Shown in pieces: positions 1 to 6,201 of a stretch of 12,409 bases of DNA (position 1 is its first letter; every line of letters begins with the position of its first letter). The notes beneath the pieces were generated by a model that saw only the letters and a list, made by a program, of their open reading frames with translations, was not told the DNA's origin and did no database searches. The DNA comes from Candidatus Omnitrophota bacterium (GTDB lineage: Bacteria > Omnitrophota > Gorgyraeia > Gygaellales > Profunditerraquicolaceae), in the NCBI GenBank assembly GCA_026387255.1, contig JAPLMA010000076.1, forward strand, positions 1 to 12,409, in the 5' to 3' direction. Both the position numbers and the translations under genes were made by a program.

Positions 1-1608
1 CTTTAATTCCGGAATCACCTGCGGCGGTAGACTAAACTCATCTAAACCTAAACCCAAAAGAATAAGTGCCAAAGACGGTTCCCCGGCCATCTCTCCGCAC
101 ATGGCGACCTTAATTTTAGACTGATGCGCTGCATCAATAATACTCTTAACTAATCTTAAAATTGCCGGATGCGCCGGATCATAAAGATAAGCAACTTTCT
201 CATTACTCCGATCAACTGCCAAGGAGTATTGAATTAAATCATTTGTCCCGATACTAAAAAAATCTGCTTCTTTAGCTAAGATATCCGCAGTCATGGCCGC
301 TGAGGGAACCTCCACCATCACTCCCACCTCAATTTTATCATTAAACTCCAACCTCTTCTGTCTAAGCTCTTCTTTAGCTTCATTAAGAAGGTGATTTGCC
401 TGCCGTAATTCCTCAACCCCGGAGATCATCGGATACATAAGCTTAAGATTTCCATGCGCTGAAGCCCTAAGGATAGCGCGTAGCTGTAATTTAAATATAT
501 CCGGGCGCGCTAAACAAAATCGAATCGCCCTCCACCCTAAAAACGGCTGCATTTCATGCGGAACTTTAAATTGCGATATAAATTTATCTCCTCCGATATC
601 CAGGGTGCGAATAACCACCGAATGCGGATTCATCTCTTGGGCCACATACTTATAAGCCTGGTAATGCTCTTCTTCAGTAGGAGAATCCTTGCGATTCATA
701 TAAAAAAACTCAGTTCGATACAGCCCGATTCCCTGGCCTCCGTGCAACTTGGCACTTGGCACTTCGTCCGGAAATTCAATATTCGCATTAATCAAAATTA
801 TCCGGCCATCGGTAGTAACTGCCGATAAATCTTTAACCGACAGAAATTTATCCGCGATACCTTTTAACTTTTCAAGTTTCTGTTGATATTCCTTCAGCGC
901 TTGCTCATCGGGATCAATAATCACGATCCCCATGCTGCCATCAACAATCAATATGTCTCCGGAATTAACTTTAGAAGTAATTCCCTCTAACCCTACGACT
1001 GCGGGAATCTCCAAGGATTTAGCCATAATCGCGGTATGTGAAGTCTTGCCGCCGATATCCGTAACAAAAGCCGCGACATTCTTGGTATACATTGCCGCGG
1101 TATCCGAAGGAGAAATATCGTGGGCCACAATAATCGCCTTGACCCCAATATCACCTAACCCCTTCTTCTCTTTCCCGAGAAGATTTCTTAATATTCTTTT
1201 GCCGACATCATTAATATCTGCAGCGCGCTCCTTAAGGTATTCATCCTCAATTTTTAAAAACACACCGATATATTTCTTTAAAACCTCAGAAAAAATATAC
1301 GCAACATTAAGTTGTTCTTTTTTAAGGCGGCTGATCACTTCTTCAATGAGCATCCGGTCTTCAAGGACCAACAGATGCGCATCAAAAATCTGCGCTTCAT
1401 CCTGGCCCATATCCGAACTAATCCTTTTTTGCAATTCAATAATCTCACGGCGAGTCTGAATCAACGCTTCTTCAAAGAGCTGAATCTGAGTGGGAATATC
1501 TGTCCAATTAATCGCTTCGCGTACAACGACAAACTCCTCTTTCCCGAGCACGTAAGCCGGTCCGATACTAATACCGCCTGCAGCAGCAATTCCTTTTAGT
1601 TGAATCAT
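1..1608 (-). CDS. ptsI: Phosphoenolpyruvate-protein phosphotransferase (PTS enzyme I), C-terminus cut by window edge
   Basis: Enzyme I takes the phosphoryl group from phosphoenolpyruvate onto a histidine and passes it to HPr in the cytoplasm. The frame is open from an ATG at 1608 to the window edge, giving 536 residues of a family usually 570-590 long, so about 40 C-terminal residues lie outside. The phospho-histidine is His191 in the motif GGKTSHTAIMAK. The PEP-binding barrel shows GLYRTEFFYMNR, the LDIGGDK motif, and the late MCGEMAGEP motif with the catalytic cysteine at residue 504. These positions match E. coli EI (His189, Cys502) closely. The start overlaps the upstream HPr stop as ATGA. 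A GAGG Shine-Dalgarno seven bases upstream lies inside the last HPr codons, so the two are probably translationally coupled. Identification is secure; only the C-terminal end is unseen. Confidence 0.97.
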   Translation of the reverse strand, partial: MIQLKGIAAAGGISIGPAYVLGKEEFVVVREAINWTDIPTQIQLFEEALIQTRREIIELQKRISSDMGQDEAQIFDAHLLVLEDRMLIEEVISRLKKEQLNVAYIFSEVLKKYIGVFLKIEDEYLKERAADINDVGKRILRNLLGKEKKGLGDIGVKAIIVAHDISPSDTAAMYTKNVAAFVTDIGGKTSHTAIMAKSLEIPAVVGLEGITSKVNSGDILIVDGSMGIVIIDPDEQALKEYQQKLEKLKGIADKFLSVKDLSAVTTDGRIILINANIEFPDEVPSAKLHGGQGIGLYRTEFFYMNRKDSPTEEEHYQAYKYVAQEMNPHSVVIRTLDIGGDKFISQFKVPHEMQPFLGWRAIRFCLARPDIFKLQLRAILRASAHGNLKLMYPMISGVEELRQANHLLNEAKEELRQKRLEFNDKIEVGVMVEVPSAAMTADILAKEADFFSIGTNDLIQYSLAVDRSNEKVAYLYDPAHPAILRLVKSIIDAAHQSKIKVAMCGEMAGEPSLALILLGLGLDEFSLPPQVIPELK

Positions 1609-1874
1609 AGCTCTTCCTCGCTACTAATAAGCTTCTCTAACTCTACCAACGCAGCTTCGGCATCCGCTCCATCTGCCTCAACGACAATCAAACTATCCTT
1701 CTCTGCTCCCAACATTAAAATACCCATGATTGATTTACCGTTAACCTCTTCGTCATCATGACGCACAGTAATCCGGGCATCGAATTTATTAGCGATCTGT
1801 ACAAATACAGCCGCCGGACGGGCATGTAAACCCTGTTTATTTTTTACAATTAATTCTTTTTTAATTAAAGCCAT
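1605..1874 (-). CDS. ptsH: Phosphocarrier protein HPr
   Basis: HPr shuttles phosphate from enzyme I to EIIA proteins. The 89 residues match the family length. The active-site histidine is His17 in the motif GLHARPA, and a regulatory serine lies at Ser48 in the motif NGKSIMGIL, the site used by HPr kinase/phosphorylase in bacteria that have it. Whether this organism has HPrK cannot be told from this window. The C-terminus is acidic (SSEEEL), and its codons double as the ribosome binding site of ptsI, which it overlaps by four bases. It follows yvcK after 22 bases. An AAGGA lies over the yvcK stop but about 20 bases from the ATG, too far for an ordinary Shine-Dalgarno, so initiation may depend on coupling or a weak site. 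HPr versus an HPr-like Crh is settled in favour of HPr by the active histidine. Confidence 0.96.
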   Translation of the reverse strand: MALIKKELIVKNKQGLHARPAAVFVQIANKFDARITVRHDDEEVNGKSIMGILMLGAEKDSLIVVEADGADAEAALVELEKLISSEEEL

Positions 1875-1896
1875 ATTTACTTATAAATTATTATCC

Positions 1897-3138
1897 TTAA
1901 ATCTCTTCAATAAAACTTAAAATAATTTTGGCGAGCTTTTCCGGATCATGCCGAATTACCCCGTCTTGAATCATACTAAAATCTTCCTCGATTACCCGCA
2001 CCCCAAGATTCTCAATCTTCTTGCGGTCATTAATTACCAAAAACGAATTATCCTGAGAGTAGCGCTTTAAGATCTCCGCTGGCACCTCGCCATTATTCAC
2101 TACACAGTAATCCAGAATCCGTTCATGGCCATGTTTTAGAAGAGCTTTAATATGATCAGAAACACTATAGCCATCAGTTTCTCCTGGTTGAGTCATTACA
2201 TTACAAACATAAACTTTTATGGCTTCCGATTCTGCGATCTCTTGAGTAATCTCTTTAATTAATAAGTTCGGAATTATGCTCGTGTACAAAGAACCCGGCC
2301 CCAAAACAATAATCTGCGCTTCTTTAATTGCCTTTAAGGCATCCGGCGTAGCCAATGGCGACTGGGGAGTAAGGCTAACTCTATTGATTGGCTTTCTGGC
2401 CTGAGGAATCTGCTCTTCTCCGATAACCATTGAGCCATCAGAATAATGTGCCACCAACGTTACGTCCTCCAAGGTAGAAGGAATAACCTGACCGCGTAAA
2501 GCTAAAACTTTACTGGTTTCTTTAATTGCCTTTTCAAAATCACCGGTCAGGCGCGTCATTACCGTAAGAAAAAGGTTGCCGAAAGAATGCCCGGAAAACT
2601 CGGAATTGGCATCAAACCGAAATTGAAAAAGATCCCGCATCAATGTTGGAGCGTCCGCTAAAGCCACCAAACAGTTACGTATATCACCAGGAGGCAAAAC
2701 ATCAAACTGTTGCCTAAGTCTGCCACTAGAGCCACCATTATCCGCTACCGTAACTACGGCAGAAATATTAGAAGTATAATTTTTTAAACCGCTTAAAAGA
2801 ACAGATAATCCTGTGCCACCGCCAACGGTAACGATACGCGCTCCACGGCTTAACTGTTTCTTTTGATACAAAATATCAATTAACTCTGTACCTCTGCTGG
2901 AGGGAACAAATACGGCGATAAAAGAACGCATTAAACGCTTGATGCCCAGAATTAAAATTATAATTCCAGAAATGACAATCAAGGCATCCAAAATTTGAAT
3001 CAACCAGAATTCTTCGCTACGTAAATTAGCCGTACCTAGAATTAAAAAAACCACGCCCAGAGCACTTAAGCCAACCCAACGCTTAATTCCTATACCCGGA
3101 TAGAACCATTTTAAAATATCGCTAGAGTTAGCTTTCAT
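1897..3138 (-). CDS. yvcK: YvcK/GlmR-family (CofD-like) UDP-sugar-binding regulator with an N-terminal membrane anchor
   Basis: YvcK/GlmR proteins are CofD-like Rossmann-fold proteins. In Bacillus they bind UDP-GlcNAc and steer carbon into cell-envelope precursors during gluconeogenic growth. In this 413-residue protein, residues about 22-38 and 46-66 form two hydrophobic segments separated by a short polar loop. The YvcK domain begins near residue 100. Visible family motifs are VGGGTGLS (105-112), ADNGGSSGRLR (132-142), GDIRNCL (151-157), GHSFGNLF (183-190) and GPGSLYTS (280-287). The Bacillus protein is about 317 residues and soluble, so the first 95 residues are an extension that should place this one at the inner membrane. 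It lies between the EIIA and HPr genes. In Bacillus yvcK shares an operon with crh, an HPr paralogue, so the neighbourhood is partly conserved. No good Shine-Dalgarno precedes the ATG. The start is supported by the hydrophobic segments that follow but is not certain. Confidence 0.93.
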   Translation of the reverse strand: MKANSSDILKWFYPGIGIKRWVGLSALGVVFLILGTANLRSEEFWLIQILDALIVISGIIILILGIKRLMRSFIAVFVPSSRGTELIDILYQKKQLSRGARIVTVGGGTGLSVLLSGLKNYTSNISAVVTVADNGGSSGRLRQQFDVLPPGDIRNCLVALADAPTLMRDLFQFRFDANSEFSGHSFGNLFLTVMTRLTGDFEKAIKETSKVLALRGQVIPSTLEDVTLVAHYSDGSMVIGEEQIPQARKPINRVSLTPQSPLATPDALKAIKEAQIIVLGPGSLYTSIIPNLLIKEITQEIAESEAIKVYVCNVMTQPGETDGYSVSDHIKALLKHGHERILDYCVVNNGEVPAEILKRYSQDNSFLVINDRKKIENLGVRVIEEDFSMIQDGVIRHDPEKLAKIILSFIEEI

Positions 3139-3185
3139 TTTTAGAAAGATTGCCTGCTTAAAATATGACTAAAAAACAAAAAGAA

Positions 3186-3228
3186 CAGTTCTGCTTTTCA
3201 ATCAGATCAGGCGACGGCAAAACAGAAC
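3186..3228 (-). terminator. Weak stem-loop with T-rich tail between EIIA and yvcK (possible attenuator)
   Basis: Read on the minus strand, GTTCTGTTTT (3228-3219) can pair with AAAAGCAGAAC (3198-3188) with one bulged base and a loop of about 20 bases. A T-rich stretch follows at once (TGTTCTTTTTGTTTTTT, about 3187-3171). This resembles a weak intrinsic terminator in the 115-base gap between the EIIA stop and the yvcK start. The stem is AT-rich and the loop large, so it may only reduce read-through, or be chance. Confidence 0.3.
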
Positions 3229-3253
3229 CATCACCTAGATTCTTAATGCAATG

Positions 3254-3724
3254 TCAAATCTTTTTTTCATCTTCCTGCGTGATAACCTTGATTACGGATT
3301 TTTCATCCATACAAGTGCGTAAGGTATCACGAAAGTATTTATCCTTTAAGAGACGCGATATTCTAGCTAAAGCTTTAAGATGCGGGCCGGCGGAATCCTG
3401 CGGAGCAACCAATAAAAAGAAAATATAAGCTAATTCACCATCCAGGGAATCAAAATCCACGCCCTTTTTAGAAAGACCAAAAGCAGCAACGAGCTTATCC
3501 ACACAATCGCATTTGGCATGCGGTATAGCGATACCTTGACCGATGGCGGTTGATCCTAAAGCCTCTCTGGACATCAACGCGTCAATGAGCTTATTACGAT
3601 TACGTTTTTCTACATCGCCGGCTTCAATTAAAAAATCCACCATTTCTTTAATTACATCTTCCTTATTGGTGGATTTTATATCAGTGAGAATAGCCTTTTT
3701 CGAGAGAAAATCCATTATCTGCAT
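3254..3724 (-). CDS. PTS EIIA domain protein, fructose/nitrogen-regulatory (PtsN) type
   Basis: A single-domain EIIA of the fructose/mannitol/Ntr fold, 156 residues, near the usual 150-160. The phospho-accepting histidine is His69 in the motif GIAIPHAK, and the second conserved histidine is His115 in the segment SAGPHLKAL. These proteins receive phosphate from HPr or its Ntr paralogue and either feed a sugar permease or act as regulators. No EIIB or EIIC gene lies in the window, and EIIA stands alone with YvcK, HPr and EI, so a regulatory PtsN-like role is the better guess. It could still serve a permease encoded elsewhere. The start at 3724 has a strong AGGAG six bases upstream; Met4 is an alternative with worse spacing. 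It is the first protein gene after the tRNA cluster, 40 bases below tRNA-Gly, and no clear promoter is seen between them. Confidence 0.93.
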   Translation of the reverse strand: MQIMDFLSKKAILTDIKSTNKEDVIKEMVDFLIEAGDVEKRNRNKLIDALMSREALGSTAIGQGIAIPHAKCDCVDKLVAAFGLSKKGVDFDSLDGELAYIFFLLVAPQDSAGPHLKALARISRLLKDKYFRDTLRTCMDEKSVIKVITQEDEKKI

Positions 3725-3764
3725 TTGTTGCTCCTTTCAAATAATAAACGAACATACAAATAAA

Positions 3765-3838
<74 letters not shown>

Positions 3839-3845
3839 AATAAAG

Positions 3846-3936
3846 CAGAACTAAGAATTAAGAACTAAGAATTAAAAAATTTACCAAAATTCTAATTTTT
3901 CTTTTCTTAGTTCTTTTCTCTTAGATCTTAGTTCTG
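3846..3936. repeat. 14-bp tandem repeat facing its own inverted copies, in the spacer between tRNA-Leu and tRNA-Gly
   Basis: AGAACTAAGAATTA occurs twice in exact tandem at 3847-3860 and 3861-3874. Across an AT-rich centre, reverse-complement copies of its core return at 3904-3914 (TTCTTAGTTCT) and 3926-3936 (TCTTAGTTCTG). The outer 11 bases CAGAACTAAGA (3846-3856) are perfectly inverted at 3926-3936. The whole can form a long imperfect hairpin that fills almost all of the 104-base spacer between the two tRNAs. There is no coding potential. It could be a processing or terminator-like structure or a mobile short repeat. Confidence 0.7.
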
Positions 3937-3942
3937 AATTAC

Positions 3943-4024
3943 TGGGCGGAAGAGGATTTGAACCTCCAAGGGTTGCCCCAATAGCTCCTAAGGCTATCGC
4001 GTCTGCCAATTTCGCCATCCGCCC
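3943..4024 (-). tRNA. tRNA-Leu (UAG)
   Basis: Class II tRNA of 82 nt with a long variable arm. The acceptor stem is GGGCGGA paired with TCCGCCC, with discriminator A as expected for leucine. The anticodon arm is ATAGC-CTTAGGA-GCTAT with anticodon UAG, reading CUA and other CUN codons. The variable arm is built on TGGGG-CAA-CCCTT, and the T arm is GAGG-TTCAAAT-CCTC. The CCA end is not encoded. Confidence 0.96.
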
Positions 4025-4118
4025 GGATATTTCCTCCCTCCACCAACTAATAAACTTTGCTCCTCGCTCAAACCTATATGATACGGTTAAATTGACACAT
4101 TTTTGGTATCGCTCGGAG

Positions 4119-4146
4119 TAAAATTTTTTAAAACCAAAAAATTTTA
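4119..4146. repeat. 11-bp perfect AT-only hairpin abutting the 3' end of tRNA-Lys
   Basis: TAAAATTTTTT (4119-4129) is perfectly complementary to AAAAAATTTTA (4136-4146) with a six-base loop. The stem ends one base from the tRNA-Lys discriminator base at 4147. On the transcribed minus strand it is the first structure after the tRNA. No U-tract follows, so it is not a standard intrinsic terminator. It may guide 3' processing, or simply reflect base composition. Confidence 0.5.
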
Positions 4147-4219
4147 TGAGCCTCCCGCGACTCGAACGCGGCACAACCACATTAAAAGTGTGGTGCTCTA
4201 CCTGATGAGCTAGAGGCCC
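4147..4219 (-). tRNA. tRNA-Lys (UUU)
   Basis: Full cloverleaf of 73 nt. The acceptor stem GGGCCTC pairs with GAGGCTC, with one G-U at the second pair, and the discriminator base is A. The anticodon arm is CCACA-CTTTTAA-TGTGG with anticodon UUU. The T arm is CCGCG-TTCGAGT-CGCGG. CCA is not encoded. It is the first tRNA of the cluster and lies below frr and its heptanucleotide repeat on the same strand. Confidence 0.97.
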
Positions 4220-4229
4220 AAAATTAATC

Positions 4230-4282
4230 AAACCCTAAACACGAAACTCGAAACTCGAAACAAATCCGAAATCCTAAATCCG
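4230..4282. repeat. Degenerate heptanucleotide array between frr and tRNA-Lys
   Basis: Seven full seven-base units can be read on the plus strand: AAACCCT (4230), AAACACG (4237), AAACTCG (4244), AAACTCG (4251), AAATCCG (4262), AAATCCT (4269) and AAATCCG (4276). A four-base remnant AAAC sits at 4258-4261. The consensus is AAAYYCG. The array ends five bases from the frr stop and fills most of the spacer to tRNA-Lys. The period is regular but the units have diverged, as expected of an old slippage array or a spreading short repeat. Confidence 0.75.
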
Positions 4283-4287
4283 AATAC

Positions 4288-4848
4288 TTAAAACTCAAGC
4301 ACTTCCTTCTCTTTATTCATTAAAAGCTCGTCAATCTTGGCAATATACTTATCTACTACCTTCTGCAACTCATCAATACCGCGAAATTTCTCGTCTTCAG
4401 AAATAATTTTATCCTTTTCCATCTTTTCAACAGATTCTTTAACTTCTCTTCTAATCGTACGCAAAGATACCCGGCCATCTTCAGACATTTTATGCAGTAA
4501 TTTAGCCATCTCCTGGCGCCTTTCTTTAGAGAGCTGCGGAACAGTAATTCTAATTATCTTGCCGTCATTAGAAGGACTAACCCCCAGATTAGATTTCAGA
4601 ATCGCCTTCTCAATCTCGGCAATCGCAGTAAGATCCCAAGGCTGAATAACGATCAAATGCGCATCCGGCGCAGATATTGCTGCCAACTGTTTTAACATAG
4701 TCGGAGTTCCATAATAATCAATATGTAAGCCTTCCACTAAGCTCGGAGACGCCCTACCGGTCCTTACTTCATGAAACTGGCGATTCATCGATTCAAAAGC
4801 CTTTTTCATTTTTTCTTCAGTATTATGTATTGTTTCCTTGATCGACAT
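4288..4848 (-). CDS. frr: Ribosome recycling factor
   Basis: RRF, together with EF-G, splits post-termination ribosomes in the cytoplasm. The 186 residues match the usual 185. Family hallmarks are the N-terminal helix, then EVRTGRASPSLVEGL, the IDYYGTPTMLKQLAAIS segment of the small domain, IQPWD, NLGVSPSNDGKIIRI and the long C-terminal helix region with VSLRTIRREVKESV. The start has GGAGG nine bases upstream. It follows pyrH by 16 bases in the conserved rpsB-tsf-pyrH-frr order. In many bacteria the next genes are uppS and cdsA; here a repeat and three tRNAs follow instead. Confidence 0.98.
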   Translation of the reverse strand: MSIKETIHNTEEKMKKAFESMNRQFHEVRTGRASPSLVEGLHIDYYGTPTMLKQLAAISAPDAHLIVIQPWDLTAIAEIEKAILKSNLGVSPSNDGKIIRITVPQLSKERRQEMAKLLHKMSEDGRVSLRTIRREVKESVEKMEKDKIISEDEKFRGIDELQKVVDKYIAKIDELLMNKEKEVLEF

Positions 4849-4864
4849 ATTGACTTTCCTCCGC

Positions 4865-5587
4865 TTAGCTTACCACCGTACCAATTCTTTCGCCTAAAAT
4901 TACACGCTTAATATTACCTACACAATTAAGATTAAAAATCACAATCGGTAATTTATTATCCATACATAAACTGATTGCGGTGGCATCCATTACCTTTAGC
5001 CCCTTTTTAAGCACATCAATATATTTTAATTGAGTAAACTTTCTGGCCGCTTTTACTTTCATCGGATCAGCTGAATAAACTCCATCAACTTTAGTGGCTT
5101 TCAGAATAACATCAGCATTAATCTCCATCGCCCGTAAGGCTGCCGCGGTATCCGTAGTAAAGTAAGGATTGCCGGTCCCGGCAACAAAAATAACTACTCT
5201 ACCTTTTTCTAAATGCCGGATCGCTCTTCTTTTAATATAAGGCTCAGCTATCCTTTGCATTTCAATCGCCGTCATCACCCGAGTCGGCACGCCTGTTTTC
5301 TCCAACGCATCCTGTAAAGAAAGCCCGTTAATTACGGTCGCCAACATCCCCATATAATCTGCGACACTCCGATCCAGATCCAGGCCTCGGCAAGCAGTGT
5401 TCTCCTGGCCACGCAGTATATTACCGGCACCTAAAACTACTGCCACATCCACCGCCAAATCTCTAACCTCTTTAATCTGGCGCGAGATAGCCAAAAGCAC
5501 CTTAGGATCTATACCATGCGTTTTGGCGCCGGCGAGTGCCTCACCGCTAAGCTTAAGGACAATTCTTTTATAAATCGGTTTAACCAT
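4865..5587 (-). CDS. pyrH: UMP kinase
   Basis: Bacterial UMP kinase of the amino-acid-kinase fold phosphorylates UMP to UDP with ATP and is normally a hexamer controlled by GTP and UTP. The 240 residues match the family. Motifs in order are KLSGEAL (12-18), VVLGAGNILRG (50-60), the DYMGMLATVIN stretch, the nucleotide/UMP site GTGNPYFTTDTAAALRA (137-153) and KATKVDGVYSADP. The usual GGGN glycine loop reads GAGN at 53-56, a conservative change. The ATG directly follows the tsf stop with no spacer (TAAATG), which argues for translational coupling. UDP made here feeds the UDP-GlcNAc pools used by LpxB. Confidence 0.97.
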   Translation of the reverse strand: MVKPIYKRIVLKLSGEALAGAKTHGIDPKVLLAISRQIKEVRDLAVDVAVVLGAGNILRGQENTACRGLDLDRSVADYMGMLATVINGLSLQDALEKTGVPTRVMTAIEMQRIAEPYIKRRAIRHLEKGRVVIFVAGTGNPYFTTDTAAALRAMEINADVILKATKVDGVYSADPMKVKAARKFTQLKYIDVLKKGLKVMDATAISLCMDNKLPIVIFNLNCVGNIKRVILGERIGTVVS

Positions 5588-6112
5588 TTATTCGCCGATC
5601 TTGTAGCGGATAAACCTGCGGATAACGATATTCTCACCCATTTTCCCTACGATACTACCTAAATAATCTTTAATCATTAAGCTTGGATCTTTCACAAAAA
5701 CCTGCTCTAACAAGCAATTACTCTTATAATAGTCTTCTTTATTTTTTTCATGTTTTAGAACTTCATCCGGAACATCTTCCTTTTTAATATATTCCGGACT
5801 AGTTGCGGCAATCTGCATCGATAAATCTTTGGTAAACTTAGTAAACTCTTCATTTCTAGCCACAAAATCTGATTCGCAATTAACCTCTAACAAAACTCCA
5901 ATTTTATTGCCATGATGAATATAACAATCAATCCTACCCTCTTTGGCAACGCGGCTCTGCTTTTTAGCGGCAATCTCCAAGCCTTGCTTACGTAATAATA
6001 CCACTGCCTGCTTGATATCGCCCTTAGTCTCCTCTAGGGCTTTTTTACAATGCGCAATACTTGAACAAGTTATATCTCTTAATTCCTTAATTGCATTAAC
6101 TGAATTCTTCAC
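5588..6112 (-). CDS. tsf: Elongation factor Ts, short form
   Basis: EF-Ts exchanges GDP for GTP on EF-Tu. This copy has 174 residues, nearer the short Thermus-type protein (about 196) than the E. coli one (about 283), so only one reduced core subdomain is present. The N-terminal UBA-like region is clear, with the segment CKKALEETKGDIKQAVVLLR. The core motif CESDFVARNEEF is at 79-90. The usual TGAGMMDCK motif reads TCSSIAHCK at 15-23, a marked change in a part that touches EF-Tu. The start codon is GTG at 6112, with a GAGGG a few bases upstream. It lies between rpsB (89-base gap) and pyrH (no gap). Confidence 0.95.
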   Translation of the reverse strand: MKNSVNAIKELRDITCSSIAHCKKALEETKGDIKQAVVLLRKQGLEIAAKKQSRVAKEGRIDCYIHHGNKIGVLLEVNCESDFVARNEEFTKFTKDLSMQIAATSPEYIKKEDVPDEVLKHEKNKEDYYKSNCLLEQVFVKDPSLMIKDYLGSIVGKMGENIVIRRFIRYKIGE

Positions 6113-6201
6113 TCCGCACCCTCTTTCCTATTCAATATTATTTTGTATTTATCATCCTGGATTTTTAATATATTAACCCACAATACTTAAGCAGCGCAAA
6201 G

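Noticed and set aside
932..1599. Two plus-strand reading frames of 175 and 95 residues
   Set aside because: Both are antisense to a complete, motif-rich ptsI frame and show no family motif of their own.
4093..4125. Plus-strand TTGACA followed by TAAAAT as a promoter
   Set aside because: The spacing is about 21 bases and the direction opposes the tRNAs and all nearby genes.
3881..4231. A 116-residue minus-strand reading frame spanning tRNA-Lys and tRNA-Leu
   Set aside because: It reads straight through two perfect tRNA cloverleafs and the AT hairpin. Segments such as GRMAKLADAIALG are translated tRNA sequence, a known source of false proteins.
3845..4290. CRISPR-like array, considered because of the short repeats around the tRNAs
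   Set aside because: Units are 7 and 14 bases without unique spacers of constant length, and no cas gene is present.
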